Positions 1 to 8,117 are shown, numbered from the stretch's first letter. The stretch is 47,864 nt of DNA from Chitinophagaceae bacterium (GCA_947454235.1 CANGIY010000023.1:1-47864); one strand, 5' to 3'. The notes: generated by a model from the sequence alone, not told the origin. Numbers and translations: made by a program.

Positions 1-113
1 CGAATGCCTCCGCTGAAGCCTTCAATGCCAAAATAAAATACTTCAGAACTCAATACAGAGGAGTCACAAACGTCAACTTCTTTTTGTTTAGGCTAGCTAA
101 TCTTTATGCCTAA
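1..113 (+). pseudogene. C-terminal end of an IS transposase, cut by the window edge
   Basis: Reading from base 3, 36 codons end at TAA (111-113). The peptide contains NASAEAFNAKIKYF and ends FFLFRLANLYA. This matches, from memory, the conserved C-terminus of ISL3/ISAon1-type DDE transposases common in Bacteroidota, where the last catalytic Glu lies in an 'ASAExFNAKIK' helix. Only the last helix is in the window, so it cannot be said whether the gene is intact. The bases after the stop (about 120-150, with a CCCCACAAC stretch) probably contain the right terminal inverted repeat, but the left end is outside the window. No other part of the element is visible. It may be a complete CDS rather than a remnant. 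Confidence 0.65.
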
Positions 114-225
114 TTTTTTCTTTCCCCACAACTTTTGAGCATGATCCAATAAAGATTTTTCGCCTTGCAAAAAAGGCAAATAACTGCGTAATTTGATACA
201 CTTTATTCAACGTTCCTAAGTAAAA

Positions 226-915
226 TTACATACCTAGCGGACTTATCTCTTTAACCTCGTTATTTTCAATGCGAACTACCCTTGCCGGGTATTTTTGAAT
301 GATAGAATAGTCGTGCGTAGCCATAATGAACGCAGTCTGGAAGTCGCGGCAAATATTGAACAACAATTGCATGATTTCGTCGGTAGTATCGGGATCAAGG
401 TTACCTGTAGGCTCATCGGCAAGAATGAGTTTTGGGTTGTTCAGCAATGCGCGAGCTATATCAACACGTTGCTGTTCGCCACCGCTCATTTCGTACGGCA
501 TTTTTATTGCTTTATTCTTTAAGCCTACTTTAGATAGTACGTTTTCGATTTTTTCCTTAATCATCATTTTATCTTTCCAGCCTATTGCCTTCAACACAAA
601 TTCAAGGTTATCGTACACATTCCTATCGGTAAGCAACCTGAAATCCTGAAACACAATACCTAAGTTACGACGCAACTCAGGAATTTTTTTCCAGTTAAGG
701 TCTTTCAAATCAAATCCAACTACTGAACCTTCGCCCTCTTTGAGGTAAAGTTCGCCATACAACGTTTTCAAAAGGCTTGATTTTCCGGTGCCTGTTCTAC
801 CAATCAGGTAAATAAATTCGCCCGGGCCTACTTCCAGATTTACATCTTTAAGTACCATTGTATCGCCCTGATAAATGTTTGAATTCCTGATTGAAACTAA
901 GTTAGAAGAAATCAT
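226..915 (-). CDS. ftsE: FtsE-like cell-division ABC transporter ATPase
   Basis: ATP-binding subunit of the FtsEX-type complex, which couples ATP hydrolysis to activation of peptidoglycan hydrolases at the septum. With the start at 915 the protein has 229 residues, usual for FtsE. Walker A GRTGTGKS is at residues 39-46, the Q-loop Gln at 90, the signature MSGGEQQ at 143-149, Walker B LILADE at 163-168, and the H-loop His at 201. The further upstream start at 942 would be a TTG inside the -7 promoter element, so ATG 915 is chosen. The membrane partner FtsX is not adjacent; in Bacteroidota ftsE is often unlinked from ftsX. LolD/MacB-type ATPases are close relatives, but the sequence around PTGNLDP and the short length fit FtsE best. 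Confidence 0.85.
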   Translation of the reverse strand: MISSNLVSIRNSNIYQGDTMVLKDVNLEVGPGEFIYLIGRTGTGKSSLLKTLYGELYLKEGEGSVVGFDLKDLNWKKIPELRRNLGIVFQDFRLLTDRNVYDNLEFVLKAIGWKDKMMIKEKIENVLSKVGLKNKAIKMPYEMSGGEQQRVDIARALLNNPKLILADEPTGNLDPDTTDEIMQLLFNICRDFQTAFIMATHDYSIIQKYPARVVRIENNEVKEISPLGM

Positions 916-939
916 AAACGCAACGTTGTATGTTGGTAA

Positions 940-947
940 CAAAGATA
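940..947 (-). promoter_or_regulatory. -7 promoter element for ftsE
   Basis: On the minus strand this reads TATCTTTG, an exact match to the Bacteroidota -7 consensus TAnnTTTG, 24 bases before the ATG at 915. No TTG is found at the expected 17-23 base spacing upstream, so the -33 half is weak or absent. Confidence 0.5.
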
Positions 948-1139
948 GTCAGTGCCCCCGGAAATAAAACTGCATTGCAATTAAAATCAAGTTAATACAG
1001 CGCCAACCGATCCATCAACAACATGGTAATAATTTAAAGATTCGTGCGTTTATTTTCTTGTTGGCGACCTGCAATAGGTATCGAGTACTTTTTTTCACGT
1101 ATTTTGTAACCTAGCTGACAATTCAATAGACTAAAAATC

Positions 1140-3383
1140 ATGAAATTTCTTTATGCCTTAGTGCTTATTTTGCTATGCTTCGGTTTAAACGCAAATGCGA
1201 AAGGCAACCCATGGTCGAGCGAAAAGGCGCACACTTACTTGTTTAAATCTTCGCTGCATTCCAATATCAAAAGCGGACAATTATTGATTTTAGATGAAGC
1301 TGCATTTTGGGATGGGGTAAGCGCACCTAAACCAACCGTCATTCTTCCTGTTTCATCAGTTGAATATGAAACGTTTTTTGTAGAAAGCAGTGACTTATTG
1401 CCTGAAAAATTAAAAACAAAATACCCCGAGTTGGCAACATACAGAGCATATTCTACCACCCGCCCCAATGTTACAGCAACGATTGAGCGCACAACTGATG
1501 GAGTACATGCAATGATTGTTACGCCTGACAGCGTTTATTTTATTGACCCGGAATTTGGCAGTGGCAACCTGTATTGTTTGCACAACCGAGCAGACGAAAT
1601 GAGAAAAAACGGAGCTTCATTTAGTTGTGGCATTGTGCAAAACACGGAAACAAACCAACTCCCCTCAACACTCCATACCTCAAAGAATGCGCAAAAAACA
1701 GCCAATGGTTGGTATAAAAAACTGTATCGCATCGCAATTGCCTGCGATAGCCAGTATGCAACAGCGGTTACGTTCAAACTTCACCCCACGAAAGCAGAAG
1801 TGCTTTCAAAAATGATTGTAACCATGAACAGGGTGAGCGGCATTTATGAGCGAGAACTCTCTGTGTCATTCCAGTTTGTTGACAATAACGACACACTCAT
1901 TTACCTTTCATCGAATAGCTGGTATGCTCAAAACGATGAGTTTGCAGGGAACATTCTGGATATCAACCAAACCGTAATTGACAGTGTAATTGGTTCTTCC
2001 AACTATGATTTGGGTCATGCATTCACTACCGGTGCAGGTGGGCTTTCGAGTGTTGGGGTTGTTTGTGACAGTACTTTTAAAGCACATAGTGTAACCGGAC
2101 TTTCACAACCATTTGGCGACGGATATGACGTTGATTATGTAAGCCATGAAATAGGGCATGAGTTTGGCGCTAACCATACTTTTAACAACAATTATCAAGG
2201 AGCATGCAACGGCAACGCCGTCACTTTGGATGCCTTAGAGCCCGGCAGTGGATCTACCATTATGGCGTATGCAGGAATTTGTACGGGTGATAATATTCAG
2301 TCACATAGCGATGCGTATTTTCATTCGGCATCGTTGATAGAAATATCAGATTATATCAATGACCCCTTGAGGGGCGGCAAATGCCCTGTTAAAACGCTTA
2401 CCGGCAATAAACTGGTTTACCGCGACCCATTACCAAAAACAAATTTCTCAATACCTGCCTTTACACCATTTGAATTAACAGCTACCACTGCGGTTGATTC
2501 GGTGGCAGATACGTTGATTACTTATTGCTGGGAACAATGGAACCGGGGTGATTTTGGAAGTTCGTTTAAAAACACGCATCAGTATGGGCCATTGTTCAGG
2601 TCTTATATGCCAACAAAATCAACAAGCAGAACTTTTCCTGCGGTGCAATTTATTACACCCGACCCAGCGAGCCCCATTGACTCTGATGGTAAAAAAGGTG
2701 AGAAACTACCCGATTGCGACCGCTTTCTGACTTTCAAGAATACGGTTAGGAACGTAATGAATGGAATGGGCTGCTTTTTGATTGACGATGACACTGTACA
2801 TATAGATGTTGTTAAAACAACCAGCCCTTTTGTTATTACCTACCCTGTAAATTCTGAAGTTTGGAAAGCAGGCGCGAACCACACCATTTCATGGAAAACA
2901 GGCAATACTACAGCAGCACCTATTAGCTGCGATAGTGTAGATATTTCAATGTCGCTGGATGAAGGAAAATCGTGGGCCTACAATTTGGGGCGTTTTACGA
3001 ATTCGGGGAATGCTGATGTTTACATACCGAATGTACTAACCGATAGCTTCGTACGTTTCAAGGTTAAAGCTTTCAACAATATCTTCCTCACCATTAACCC
3101 GAAGAACATTATTGTGGAGCATGTTGATAGCCAGATTATCTACTTTCCGAGTTGGCTGATATCGGGACCTAACCCCACATCTGACTATTTAAAAATCACT
3201 TTTCCGTTTGATGATGTGATACATATAGTTATTGATGACGTAACGGGCAGACAAGCGTATAAAGGCGACATGAACCGTGAAATAAATATTCCGACAAAAG
3301 GCTGGCCTACCGGAATTTACTTCGTCAGGCTTTATAATTCAGCCAGTAGCCAGTACGACGTGCGCAGGTTGCTCGTATATTAA
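1140..3383 (+). CDS. Secreted reprolysin-like zinc metallopeptidase with T9SS sorting domain
   Basis: A 747-residue exported protease. A signal peptide (MKFLYALVLILLCFGLNANA) is followed by a propeptide-like region, then a metzincin catalytic domain. The zinc-binding motif HEIGHEFGANH is at residues 336-346, matching HExxHxxGxxH: His336, His340 and His346 bind zinc and Glu337 is the catalytic base. A Met-turn candidate (IMAYAG) follows about 30 residues later. An Ig-like segment follows, and the C-terminus (GPNPTSDYLKI, then GIYFVRLYN) is a T9SS type A sorting domain, so the product should be secreted across the outer membrane or attached to the cell surface. The family is the M12B/reprolysin-like group of Bacteroidota. 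Substrate is unknown. It stands alone, with its own promoter region and an independent merC-like gene downstream. Confidence 0.88.
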   Translation: MKFLYALVLILLCFGLNANAKGNPWSSEKAHTYLFKSSLHSNIKSGQLLILDEAAFWDGVSAPKPTVILPVSSVEYETFFVESSDLLPEKLKTKYPELATYRAYSTTRPNVTATIERTTDGVHAMIVTPDSVYFIDPEFGSGNLYCLHNRADEMRKNGASFSCGIVQNTETNQLPSTLHTSKNAQKTANGWYKKLYRIAIACDSQYATAVTFKLHPTKAEVLSKMIVTMNRVSGIYERELSVSFQFVDNNDTLIYLSSNSWYAQNDEFAGNILDINQTVIDSVIGSSNYDLGHAFTTGAGGLSSVGVVCDSTFKAHSVTGLSQPFGDGYDVDYVSHEIGHEFGANHTFNNNYQGACNGNAVTLDALEPGSGSTIMAYAGICTGDNIQSHSDAYFHSASLIEISDYINDPLRGGKCPVKTLTGNKLVYRDPLPKTNFSIPAFTPFELTATTAVDSVADTLITYCWEQWNRGDFGSSFKNTHQYGPLFRSYMPTKSTSRTFPAVQFITPDPASPIDSDGKKGEKLPDCDRFLTFKNTVRNVMNGMGCFLIDDDTVHIDVVKTTSPFVITYPVNSEVWKAGANHTISWKTGNTTAAPISCDSVDISMSLDEGKSWAYNLGRFTNSGNADVYIPNVLTDSFVRFKVKAFNNIFLTINPKNIIVEHVDSQIIYFPSWLISGPNPTSDYLKITFPFDDVIHIVIDDVTGRQAYKGDMNREINIPTKGWPTGIYFVRLYNSASSQYDVRRLLVY

Positions 3384-3418
3384 CACACTTTAAATAATCT
3401 ATTAAGGTCAAAAGTGCA

Positions 3419-3426
3419 TACTTTTG
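3419..3426 (+). promoter_or_regulatory. -7 promoter element for the MerC-like gene
   Basis: TACTTTTG, an exact TAnnTTTG match, ends 11 bases before ATG 3437. No clear -33 TTG is seen at normal spacing. Confidence 0.5.
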
Positions 3427-3436
3427 CAGCTTCTTC

Positions 3437-3808
3437 ATGAATACCAGTCAATCAGCAATTAATTCCGACAAAACGGGCATTGTATCTGCAATCATTTGCA
3501 CCATCCATTGCTTGGTTTTCCCGGTGTTTTTCATGCTTCAGAATTTCTGGAAGGACTCAAGGTATTTTTCAGTACCTACATGGTGGGAAAAGCTGGACTT
3601 TGTATTCATTGTTATAGGTTTTCTGGCTGTTTATTCTTCAACAAGACATACCTCTTTTAAGTACATTAAGTACTCTTTGTGGTTCTTTTGGTCGGTACTT
3701 GCAGTGGCAATTTTATTCAGTTCGCGCCTGCATTGGCTTTCTTACCCTGCTTCAATGGGTTTAATACTTACGCACTTCAGGAATTTGAAGCTGATGTCGA
3801 AAAAATAA
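3437..3808 (+). CDS. MerC-domain membrane protein
   Basis: A 123-residue inner-membrane protein with about four hydrophobic segments. The N-terminal part has the MerC signature: DKTGIVSAIICTIHC, with Cys21-x-x-His24-Cys25 in the first membrane helix. MerC proteins in mercury operons carry Hg(II) across the membrane. In Bacteroidota, lone MerC-domain proteins are frequent outside mer operons and their substrate is unknown. No merA, merR or merT is nearby, so mercury resistance should not be assumed. A copper- or other metal-related role is possible but is inference only. Confidence 0.75.
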   Translation: MNTSQSAINSDKTGIVSAIICTIHCLVFPVFFMLQNFWKDSRYFSVPTWWEKLDFVFIVIGFLAVYSSTRHTSFKYIKYSLWFFWSVLAVAILFSSRLHWLSYPASMGLILTHFRNLKLMSKK

Positions 3809-3827
3809 ACCCCGGCTTTCACCGGGG
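3799..3827 (-). terminator. Rho-independent terminator of the gene at 3854-4246
   Basis: CCCCGG (3810-3815) pairs with CCGGGG (3822-3827) across a 6-base loop. On the minus strand the stem is followed by a T-rich run (complement of 3799-3809). It lies between two convergent genes and probably serves the minus-strand one. Confidence 0.6.
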
Positions 3828-3853
3828 CGTATACAACAAATAGCGGGGAATAT

Positions 3854-4246
3854 TTAAACCTGGGTGTTTGGGTCGTAAGGTTCACTGTGATATCCTTTAT
3901 AAGCAATGGCTTTTTTGCGCAACCTGAAGAACAGATACATATTGAAAAAGTGCATTCCGCCTAGTACCAAGGTAATTTGACCGAGTTTTAAACTTAATAC
4001 TTCAAATACCATTCGTGCAGTTGTGATTAGACTATATGTTTCCAGCGTATAGAACATGTAACCAATCACGGTGAGGTAAAAACCCACTATCAGCAGGTTA
4101 TTGACCGCTTCAGCCAATGGCTTGTTACCATGAAAGATGTCAATAAGGAACAATTGTCCATTTTTGAAAAGGGTTCGTGCTACCCAAATAGTAAGTCCGA
4201 TGGTGCATACCAAGTATGCTGCGTATACGATGATAATGTTTTCCAT
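3854..4246 (-). CDS. Small membrane protein of unknown function
   Basis: 130 residues with three hydrophobic segments: about residues 3-24, 48-70 and 84-108. The last is followed by a basic stretch (FFRLRKKA) typical of a cytoplasmic flank. No catalytic motif or family signature is recognised. It lies 200 bases downstream of the GbsR-like regulator on the same strand, but a terminator-like hairpin (4400-4421) separates them, so they are probably independent units. Membrane genes next to GbsR-type regulators in Bacteroidota are sometimes their targets; here that is only a suggestion. Confidence 0.7.
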   Translation of the reverse strand: MENIIIVYAAYLVCTIGLTIWVARTLFKNGQLFLIDIFHGNKPLAEAVNNLLIVGFYLTVIGYMFYTLETYSLITTARMVFEVLSLKLGQITLVLGGMHFFNMYLFFRLRKKAIAYKGYHSEPYDPNTQV

Positions 4247-4399
4247 AACATTGAATTTTAAAAGATGATTGAATATTTGAGTGGGTGTCTATTGTTCATT
4301 TAGTGTGTTCTACAAATGAGATGGTGGTGCGTGGGTAGTTCTGTTTATTTTTATCATAAAAATTGTATTTTCAGGAAATTATGAAAGATTTAGTTCTTT

Positions 4400-4421
4400 A
4401 AAAAACCGGTCGCCCGGTTTT
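4400..4421 (-). terminator. Terminator of the GbsR-like gene
   Basis: AAAACCGG (4402-4409) and CCGGTTTT (4414-4421) form a perfect 8-bp stem with a 4-base loop. On the minus strand the stem runs directly into a T tract, 22 bases beyond the stop at 4444. Confidence 0.7.
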
Positions 4422-4443
4422 GCACTTATGTTTTTGGTTTTCG

Positions 4444-4953
4444 TTATCTGAATATTTTCAACAGTGTTCCTGTGAACCAGTTTTCGTCCATTTTCACCAA
4501 ACTCTCTACCCCACCGCTTGCCTGGTTTGCCAGTTTTTCTATTTGTTTAACCGTGTCCTGAAATTGCTTTTTATCTTTGTCGGCAGCACTCTCATCATCA
4601 ATTTCCTGTAATTGTTGCAGTGTTCTGATAATTGGATCAATTTCACGCTTTTTACGTTCCTTGATAATGCGCATTGCCACCTTCCAGATGTCTTTATCAG
4701 CGAGAAAGAACTCTTTGCGCTCCCCTGTTTTCAGCACTTTTTCTACAATACCCCAGTCCATCAGTTCCCGCAGATTCATGTTGGCATTGCCGCGACTTAT
4801 TTGCAGTTGATTCATGATGTCTTCTGTGCTCAACGGATCGGGGGAAACCAACAATAGCGCGTGTATTTGTGCCATTGTTTTGTTGATACCCCACTGTGTA
4901 CCTAGGGCGCCCCAGTTCAGGATAAATTGTTCTTTTGCTTCATTCAGTTTCAC
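4444..4953 (-). CDS. GbsR/MarR-type transcriptional regulator
   Basis: A winged-helix DNA-binding protein of the GbsR family. The N-terminal part (KLNEAKEQFILNWGALG, then INKTMAQIHALLL) and the recognition-helix region (QISRGNANMNLRELMDWG) are strongly conserved in Bacteroidota members. The C-terminal half is a charged, coiled-coil-like dimerisation region. The start is taken as GTG at 4953 (169 residues): the upstream ATG at 4974 would require translation through the -7 element TATCTTTG (4958-4965), and the conserved family N-terminus begins exactly at this GTG. The transcript is therefore expected to be leaderless or nearly so. GbsR members respond to small molecules (choline in Bacillus); here the ligand and targets are unknown. 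A palindrome over its own promoter suggests autoregulation. Confidence 0.85.
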   Translation of the reverse strand: MKLNEAKEQFILNWGALGTQWGINKTMAQIHALLLVSPDPLSTEDIMNQLQISRGNANMNLRELMDWGIVEKVLKTGERKEFFLADKDIWKVAMRIIKERKKREIDPIIRTLQQLQEIDDESAADKDKKQFQDTVKQIEKLANQASGGVESLVKMDENWFTGTLLKIFR

Positions 4954-4957
4954 AACA

Positions 4958-4987
4958 CAAAGATAAATCCACATTCTGAACTTTCAA
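4958..4987 (-). promoter_or_regulatory. Promoter of the GbsR-like gene
   Basis: On the minus strand a -33 TTG (4985-4987, within TTTTG) is followed by 19 bases and then the -7 element TATCTTTG (4958-4965). Both parts and the spacing fit the Bacteroidota consensus TTG-N17-23-TAnnTTTG. The GTG start follows 4 bases after the -7 element. Confidence 0.7.
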
Positions 4988-5002
4988 AATATTCTGAAAG
5001 TT
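4979..5002. promoter_or_regulatory. Palindromic operator candidate over the GbsR-like promoter
   Basis: AACTTTCA (4979-4986) and TGAAAGTT (4995-5002) form a perfect 8-bp inverted repeat around an 8-base centre. The left arm overlaps the -33 element of the regulator's own promoter, the position expected for an autorepressor site. This is inference from position and symmetry. Confidence 0.5.
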
Positions 5003-5009
5003 TTTTTCT

Positions 5010-5044
5010 AAAAAAAGTGGAGCACGACAAAATCAGGCTCCACT
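5010..5044 (-). terminator. Terminator of the sigma/anti-sigma operon
   Basis: AGTGGAGC (5016-5023) pairs perfectly with GCTCCACT (5037-5044); on the minus strand the stem is followed by a 7-base T run. It lies 15 bases beyond the stop of the last gene of the operon (5059). Confidence 0.75.
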
Positions 5045-5058
5045 TAAGCGTTTTCATA

Positions 5059-5634
5059 CTATTTTTCAAAATTGAGATTAGATGGCTCTTCAACCGATTT
5101 AATGATACCAGTGCCTGTAACCGGTACATCTTTACCAACAACTTCAAACTGAATATCATCGAACCAAACCTGACCTGTGCCTGCAAGCAAACAACCATAA
5201 GCTATGTCTTTGGCATTTAAAGATACATCGAGCACTATCTCATATTTTTTCCAATCGGTGGTGCCTTTTACCGGGCGATCGCTCATGTTATCGAATGCAC
5301 TAGATTTGTCATTGTCTTTCTTGTCGACCCTCAGCCAAAAACCAGCCCATTTATCAACGTTTTCAGCTTTCATGTAGCCCGACATGCGTACTCTTTTCCC
5401 AAGGTATTTATCGGGTAAAGAAGTTTGCATCAATGTACCAAAGCCTCTTATTTTTGACGAAGTTGATTTAATGGTGGCGCAATTTTTGCCATCATGTCCT
5501 TTACCGGGGTCTATGCCCATTTCGTATTTTCCGGGTTGGCTACCAGCCTTGAACCAGTCTTTTGGCAGATCGTATGATTGCAAAGCGATTGCTGTTGCTG
5601 CTATGCCAGCCAACATGAACAGTTTTAGTTTCAT
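5059..5634 (-). CDS. Exported carbohydrate-binding-like protein, last gene of an ECF sigma operon
   Basis: 191 residues with a short N-terminal signal sequence (MKLKLFMLAGIAATAIA). The mature part (DWFKAGSQPGKYEMGID, then GFGTLMQTSLPDKYLGKRV, SGYMKAENV, WAGFWLRVD, VWFDDIQFEVV) matches from memory a beta-sandwich domain that in Bacteroidota occurs alone or at the C-terminus of AraC-type regulators, and resembles carbohydrate-binding modules. No enzyme motif is seen. It lies 18 bases downstream of the anti-sigma-like gene on the same strand, and a strong terminator follows, so it belongs to that operon and is probably induced by the sigma factor. The ligand is unknown. Confidence 0.75.
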   Translation of the reverse strand: MKLKLFMLAGIAATAIALQSYDLPKDWFKAGSQPGKYEMGIDPGKGHDGKNCATIKSTSSKIRGFGTLMQTSLPDKYLGKRVRMSGYMKAENVDKWAGFWLRVDKKDNDKSSAFDNMSDRPVKGTTDWKKYEIVLDVSLNAKDIAYGCLLAGTGQVWFDDIQFEVVGKDVPVTGTGIIKSVEEPSNLNFEK

Positions 5635-5652
5635 TGTTTTATGGTTGTTTTA

Positions 5653-6105
5653 TTAGTCAATTTTTTCTTGAAATCCGGGCATCGCATCTAATGGACTAGC
5701 CTGCTGCCCTAATGTGTTGTCCTCCTTCTGAATTATTACTGTTTTAATCTTAGAAGGCAGTTGAAGTTTTTTAGATTTTTCATTGGTTTTTACGTTTTTG
5801 GTTGTTGTTGGGGTAATGGTTTTTAATGACACTACTTTTTCGTTGACAACTTTTTTATTTTTAAAATTGCCATTGTTCAACGCAATGCTCTGGGATTCGT
5901 GCGTTGTAAACCAGAAAATAGAACATCCGATGACCAACAGCAACGCAGCAGCAATGCCTAACTGCTTCCACAAAACAACGATGTTTGTTTTGGGCTTCAA
6001 GTCTTTCGATATTTTTTGCCACAAGTTTGCCTGTGCAGGCGCTTTTTGTATGAGCTCCCACTGTTCAACCTTTTGGCGCAATTCAAATTCATCAAATTCG
6101 TTCAT
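5653..6105 (-). CDS. Probable anti-sigma factor (single-pass membrane protein)
   Basis: 150 residues. An N-terminal cytoplasmic part of about 45 residues, rich in charged residues and Trp, precedes a single membrane segment (GIAAALLLVIGCSIFWF, about residues 50-66) and a periplasmic Lys/Thr-rich tail. There is no zinc-binding HxxxCxxC motif. The assignment as anti-sigma factor rests on topology and on translational coupling: its start overlaps the stop of the sigma gene in an ATGA (6102-6105). Such partners usually hold the sigma factor at the membrane until a signal arrives. The sequence is too divergent to assign a named family. Confidence 0.7.
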   Translation of the reverse strand: MNEFDEFELRQKVEQWELIQKAPAQANLWQKISKDLKPKTNIVVLWKQLGIAAALLLVIGCSIFWFTTHESQSIALNNGNFKNKKVVNEKVVSLKTITPTTTKNVKTNEKSKKLQLPSKIKTVIIQKEDNTLGQQASPLDAMPGFQEKID

Positions 6106-6641
6106 CGATCGAAATTGTATTGTTGTAGTTGTTCCCGCAAAGCAGCTTTCGCCCTGTTGAGTTGCGACTTCGAGGTACTTTCTGAGATTGACAGTATGCC
6201 TGCAATCTCTTTATGGCTAAACCCTTCAATGACATACAAATTAAAAACGGTTCTGAACCCTTCGGGTAATGCGCTAATGGCTTTGATGATAATACCGGTA
6301 TCGAAGGCAGATAGCTTAAAACCATCCTCACTTACATCAGCTTCAGAAGGTTCTATAGTATTAAACAAAAACTTTTGTTGTTTTCGCAATTCCATCAAGC
6401 ATTCATTCACCACAATTCGTTTCATCCAGGCGTAGCATTTTTGCTCACCCTCAAAGTTGAAACCGTCCAAATTTTGAAAGATCTTCAGGAACCCAGCCAG
6501 CAAGGCTGCCTCTGCAGCAACTTTGTCGTTCAGATACCTGTTGCACACACTCAATAATGCCCCTGAAAAGCGATTGAACAAAGCCTTTTGTGCCTGTTGC
6601 TGTTGTTTTTTGCAGTCTTCAACAAGTTGCGCAAGCTCCAT
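6102..6641 (-). CDS. ECF-type RNA polymerase sigma factor
   Basis: About 179 residues from the chosen ATG at 6641; an upstream ATG at 6686 would add 15 residues with no family resemblance. Region 2 is present (ALFNRFSGALLSVCNRYL ... GFLKIFQNLDGF ... CYAWMKRIVVNECLMELR), and region 4 has a clear helix-turn-helix (ALPEGFRTVFNLYVIEGF, then SHKEIAGILSISESTSKSQ and RAKAALREQL). It directs RNA polymerase to a small regulon, probably including its own operon with the coupled membrane anti-sigma factor and the exported binding protein. The region 2.1-2.2 acidic residues usual in ECF factors are partly replaced (KVAAEAALLAGF), as often in Bacteroidota. Confidence 0.88.
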   Translation of the reverse strand: MELAQLVEDCKKQQQQAQKALFNRFSGALLSVCNRYLNDKVAAEAALLAGFLKIFQNLDGFNFEGEQKCYAWMKRIVVNECLMELRKQQKFLFNTIEPSEADVSEDGFKLSAFDTGIIIKAISALPEGFRTVFNLYVIEGFSHKEIAGILSISESTSKSQLNRAKAALREQLQQYNFDR

Positions 6642-6788
6642 TGAATGCTTTTGTGGTTGAGGGTACATAAATAATGTACAAAACATAAAAAAGGTTGCAC
6701 GGTGATGAAAATATTTTCTTGACTAAACAACCTGATACCATCACTACTCCAATTTACATAATAAATAATTCCCCTCATAATCGGCAAC

Positions 6789-6796
6789 TACCTTTG
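6789..6796 (+). promoter_or_regulatory. -7 promoter element for the photolyase
   Basis: TACCTTTG matches TAnnTTTG exactly and ends 4 bases before ATG 6801 and 10 before ATG 6807. The transcription start would fall at or between these codons, implying a leaderless message and favouring 6807. Confidence 0.5.
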
Positions 6797-6800
6797 CCTG

Positions 6801-8117
6801 ATGGGTATGAAAATCAATATTTTTTGGTTCAGGAGAGACTTACGATTACACGATAACGCCGGGTTGTACCATGCTTTAAAAGCCGGCATACCTGTGCTGC
6901 CAATTTTCATTTTCGATACTGAGATTCTTTCCAGATTAACCAATAAAAAAGACAGGCGCGTTGATTTTATTCATAGAACATTACAGGGCTTACAACAAGA
7001 GCTGGTGAATATGGGGAGCTCACTAAAAGTGATGCATGGCACACCCCAACAGGTTTTCACTCAACTCATTTCAGAATATTCGGTTGATACTGTATTTACC
7101 AACCGTGATTACGAGCCTTCGGCAATTGCTCGGGACTCTAAATCTAAAATAGAGCAATTACTGCAATCGAGCAATATTCAATTCAGGCATTTTAAAGACC
7201 AGGTTATTTTTGAACAAAGGGAGGTAACGAAAGATGATGGCTTGCCGTATACAGTATACACACCCTACAGCAAAAAATGGAAAGAAAAACTGAATCCATT
7301 TTACCTGAAACCCTACCCTACCGAAAAGTATTTTCGGCACTTTATTAAAGCCGAAGCATACCATTTCCCCAGTTTGACAGAGATAGGGTTTGAAGCGACT
7401 GATGTAAATATACCATCCATTGAACCGGATGAAGCGATTATTGGGCGATACAATGAAACAAGAGACTACCCTGGGATTAAGGGAACGTCAAGGCTTTCAG
7501 TACACCTTCGTTTTGGGACAATCAGCATAAGGCAATTGGCGGCGAGGGCGGCAGTGCTTAACGGAACCTATTTGAATGAACTCATCTGGCGGGAGTTTTA
7601 CATGATGATATTGTTCCATTTTCCGTATGTGGTCAATAGTTCGTTCAAGAAAGAATATGACCTGATACAATGGCGCAACGACGAAAAACTGTTCGAGAAA
7701 TGGAAGAACGGGTTGACTGGAATACCTATAGTAGACGCCGGCATGAGGGAGTTGAAAGCAACAGGATATATGCACAACCGTGTGCGCATGATAGTTGCCA
7801 GCTTCCTCACAAAAAACCTGCTTATAGACTGGCGCTGGGGTGAAGCTTGGTTTGCTGAACAATTGCTGGACTTTGATTTAGCAGCCAACAGCGGCGGGTG
7901 GCAATGGAGTGCAGGTTGCGGTTGCGATGCTGCACCTTACTTCAGGGTGTTTAACCCTGTACTGCAAACTGAAAAGTTTGACCCCGAGCTTAAATACGTG
8001 CGTAAGTGGGTTCCTGAATTTAATTCATTCAGTTACCCCCGCCCAATTATAGACTTAAAAGCAAGCAGAGAACAGTGCCTGCAAGTGTATGGCATTGCCC
8101 TGAAACCCAACAAGTAA
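6801..8117 (+). CDS. Cryptochrome/photolyase family DNA photolyase
   Basis: 438 residues. It uses FAD and light to repair UV-induced pyrimidine dimers. The N-terminal alpha/beta domain starts with the typical IFWFRRDLRLHDN. The C-terminal FAD domain has GTSRLSVHLRFGTIS, the DNA/FAD region HNRVRMIVASFLTKNLL, WRWGEAWFAEQLLDFDLA, and GGWQWSAGCGCDAAPYFR, which carries Trp residues of the electron-transfer chain and contacts FAD. This pattern is class I CPD photolyase-like; a cryptochrome function cannot be excluded. The in-frame ATG at 6807 gives the more usual family N-terminus (MKINIFWF). Its stop TAA is directly followed, with no gap, by the stop of the convergent subtilase gene. Confidence 0.9.
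   Translation: MGMKINIFWFRRDLRLHDNAGLYHALKAGIPVLPIFIFDTEILSRLTNKKDRRVDFIHRTLQGLQQELVNMGSSLKVMHGTPQQVFTQLISEYSVDTVFTNRDYEPSAIARDSKSKIEQLLQSSNIQFRHFKDQVIFEQREVTKDDGLPYTVYTPYSKKWKEKLNPFYLKPYPTEKYFRHFIKAEAYHFPSLTEIGFEATDVNIPSIEPDEAIIGRYNETRDYPGIKGTSRLSVHLRFGTISIRQLAARAAVLNGTYLNELIWREFYMMILFHFPYVVNSSFKKEYDLIQWRNDEKLFEKWKNGLTGIPIVDAGMRELKATGYMHNRVRMIVASFLTKNLLIDWRWGEAWFAEQLLDFDLAANSGGWQWSAGCGCDAAPYFRVFNPVLQTEKFDPELKYVRKWVPEFNSFSYPRPIIDLKASREQCLQVYGIALKPNK

Noticed and set aside
3437-3808. Mercury resistance locus
   Set aside because: Only a MerC-domain protein is present; merR, merT, merP and merA are absent, and lone MerC proteins are common in Bacteroidota.
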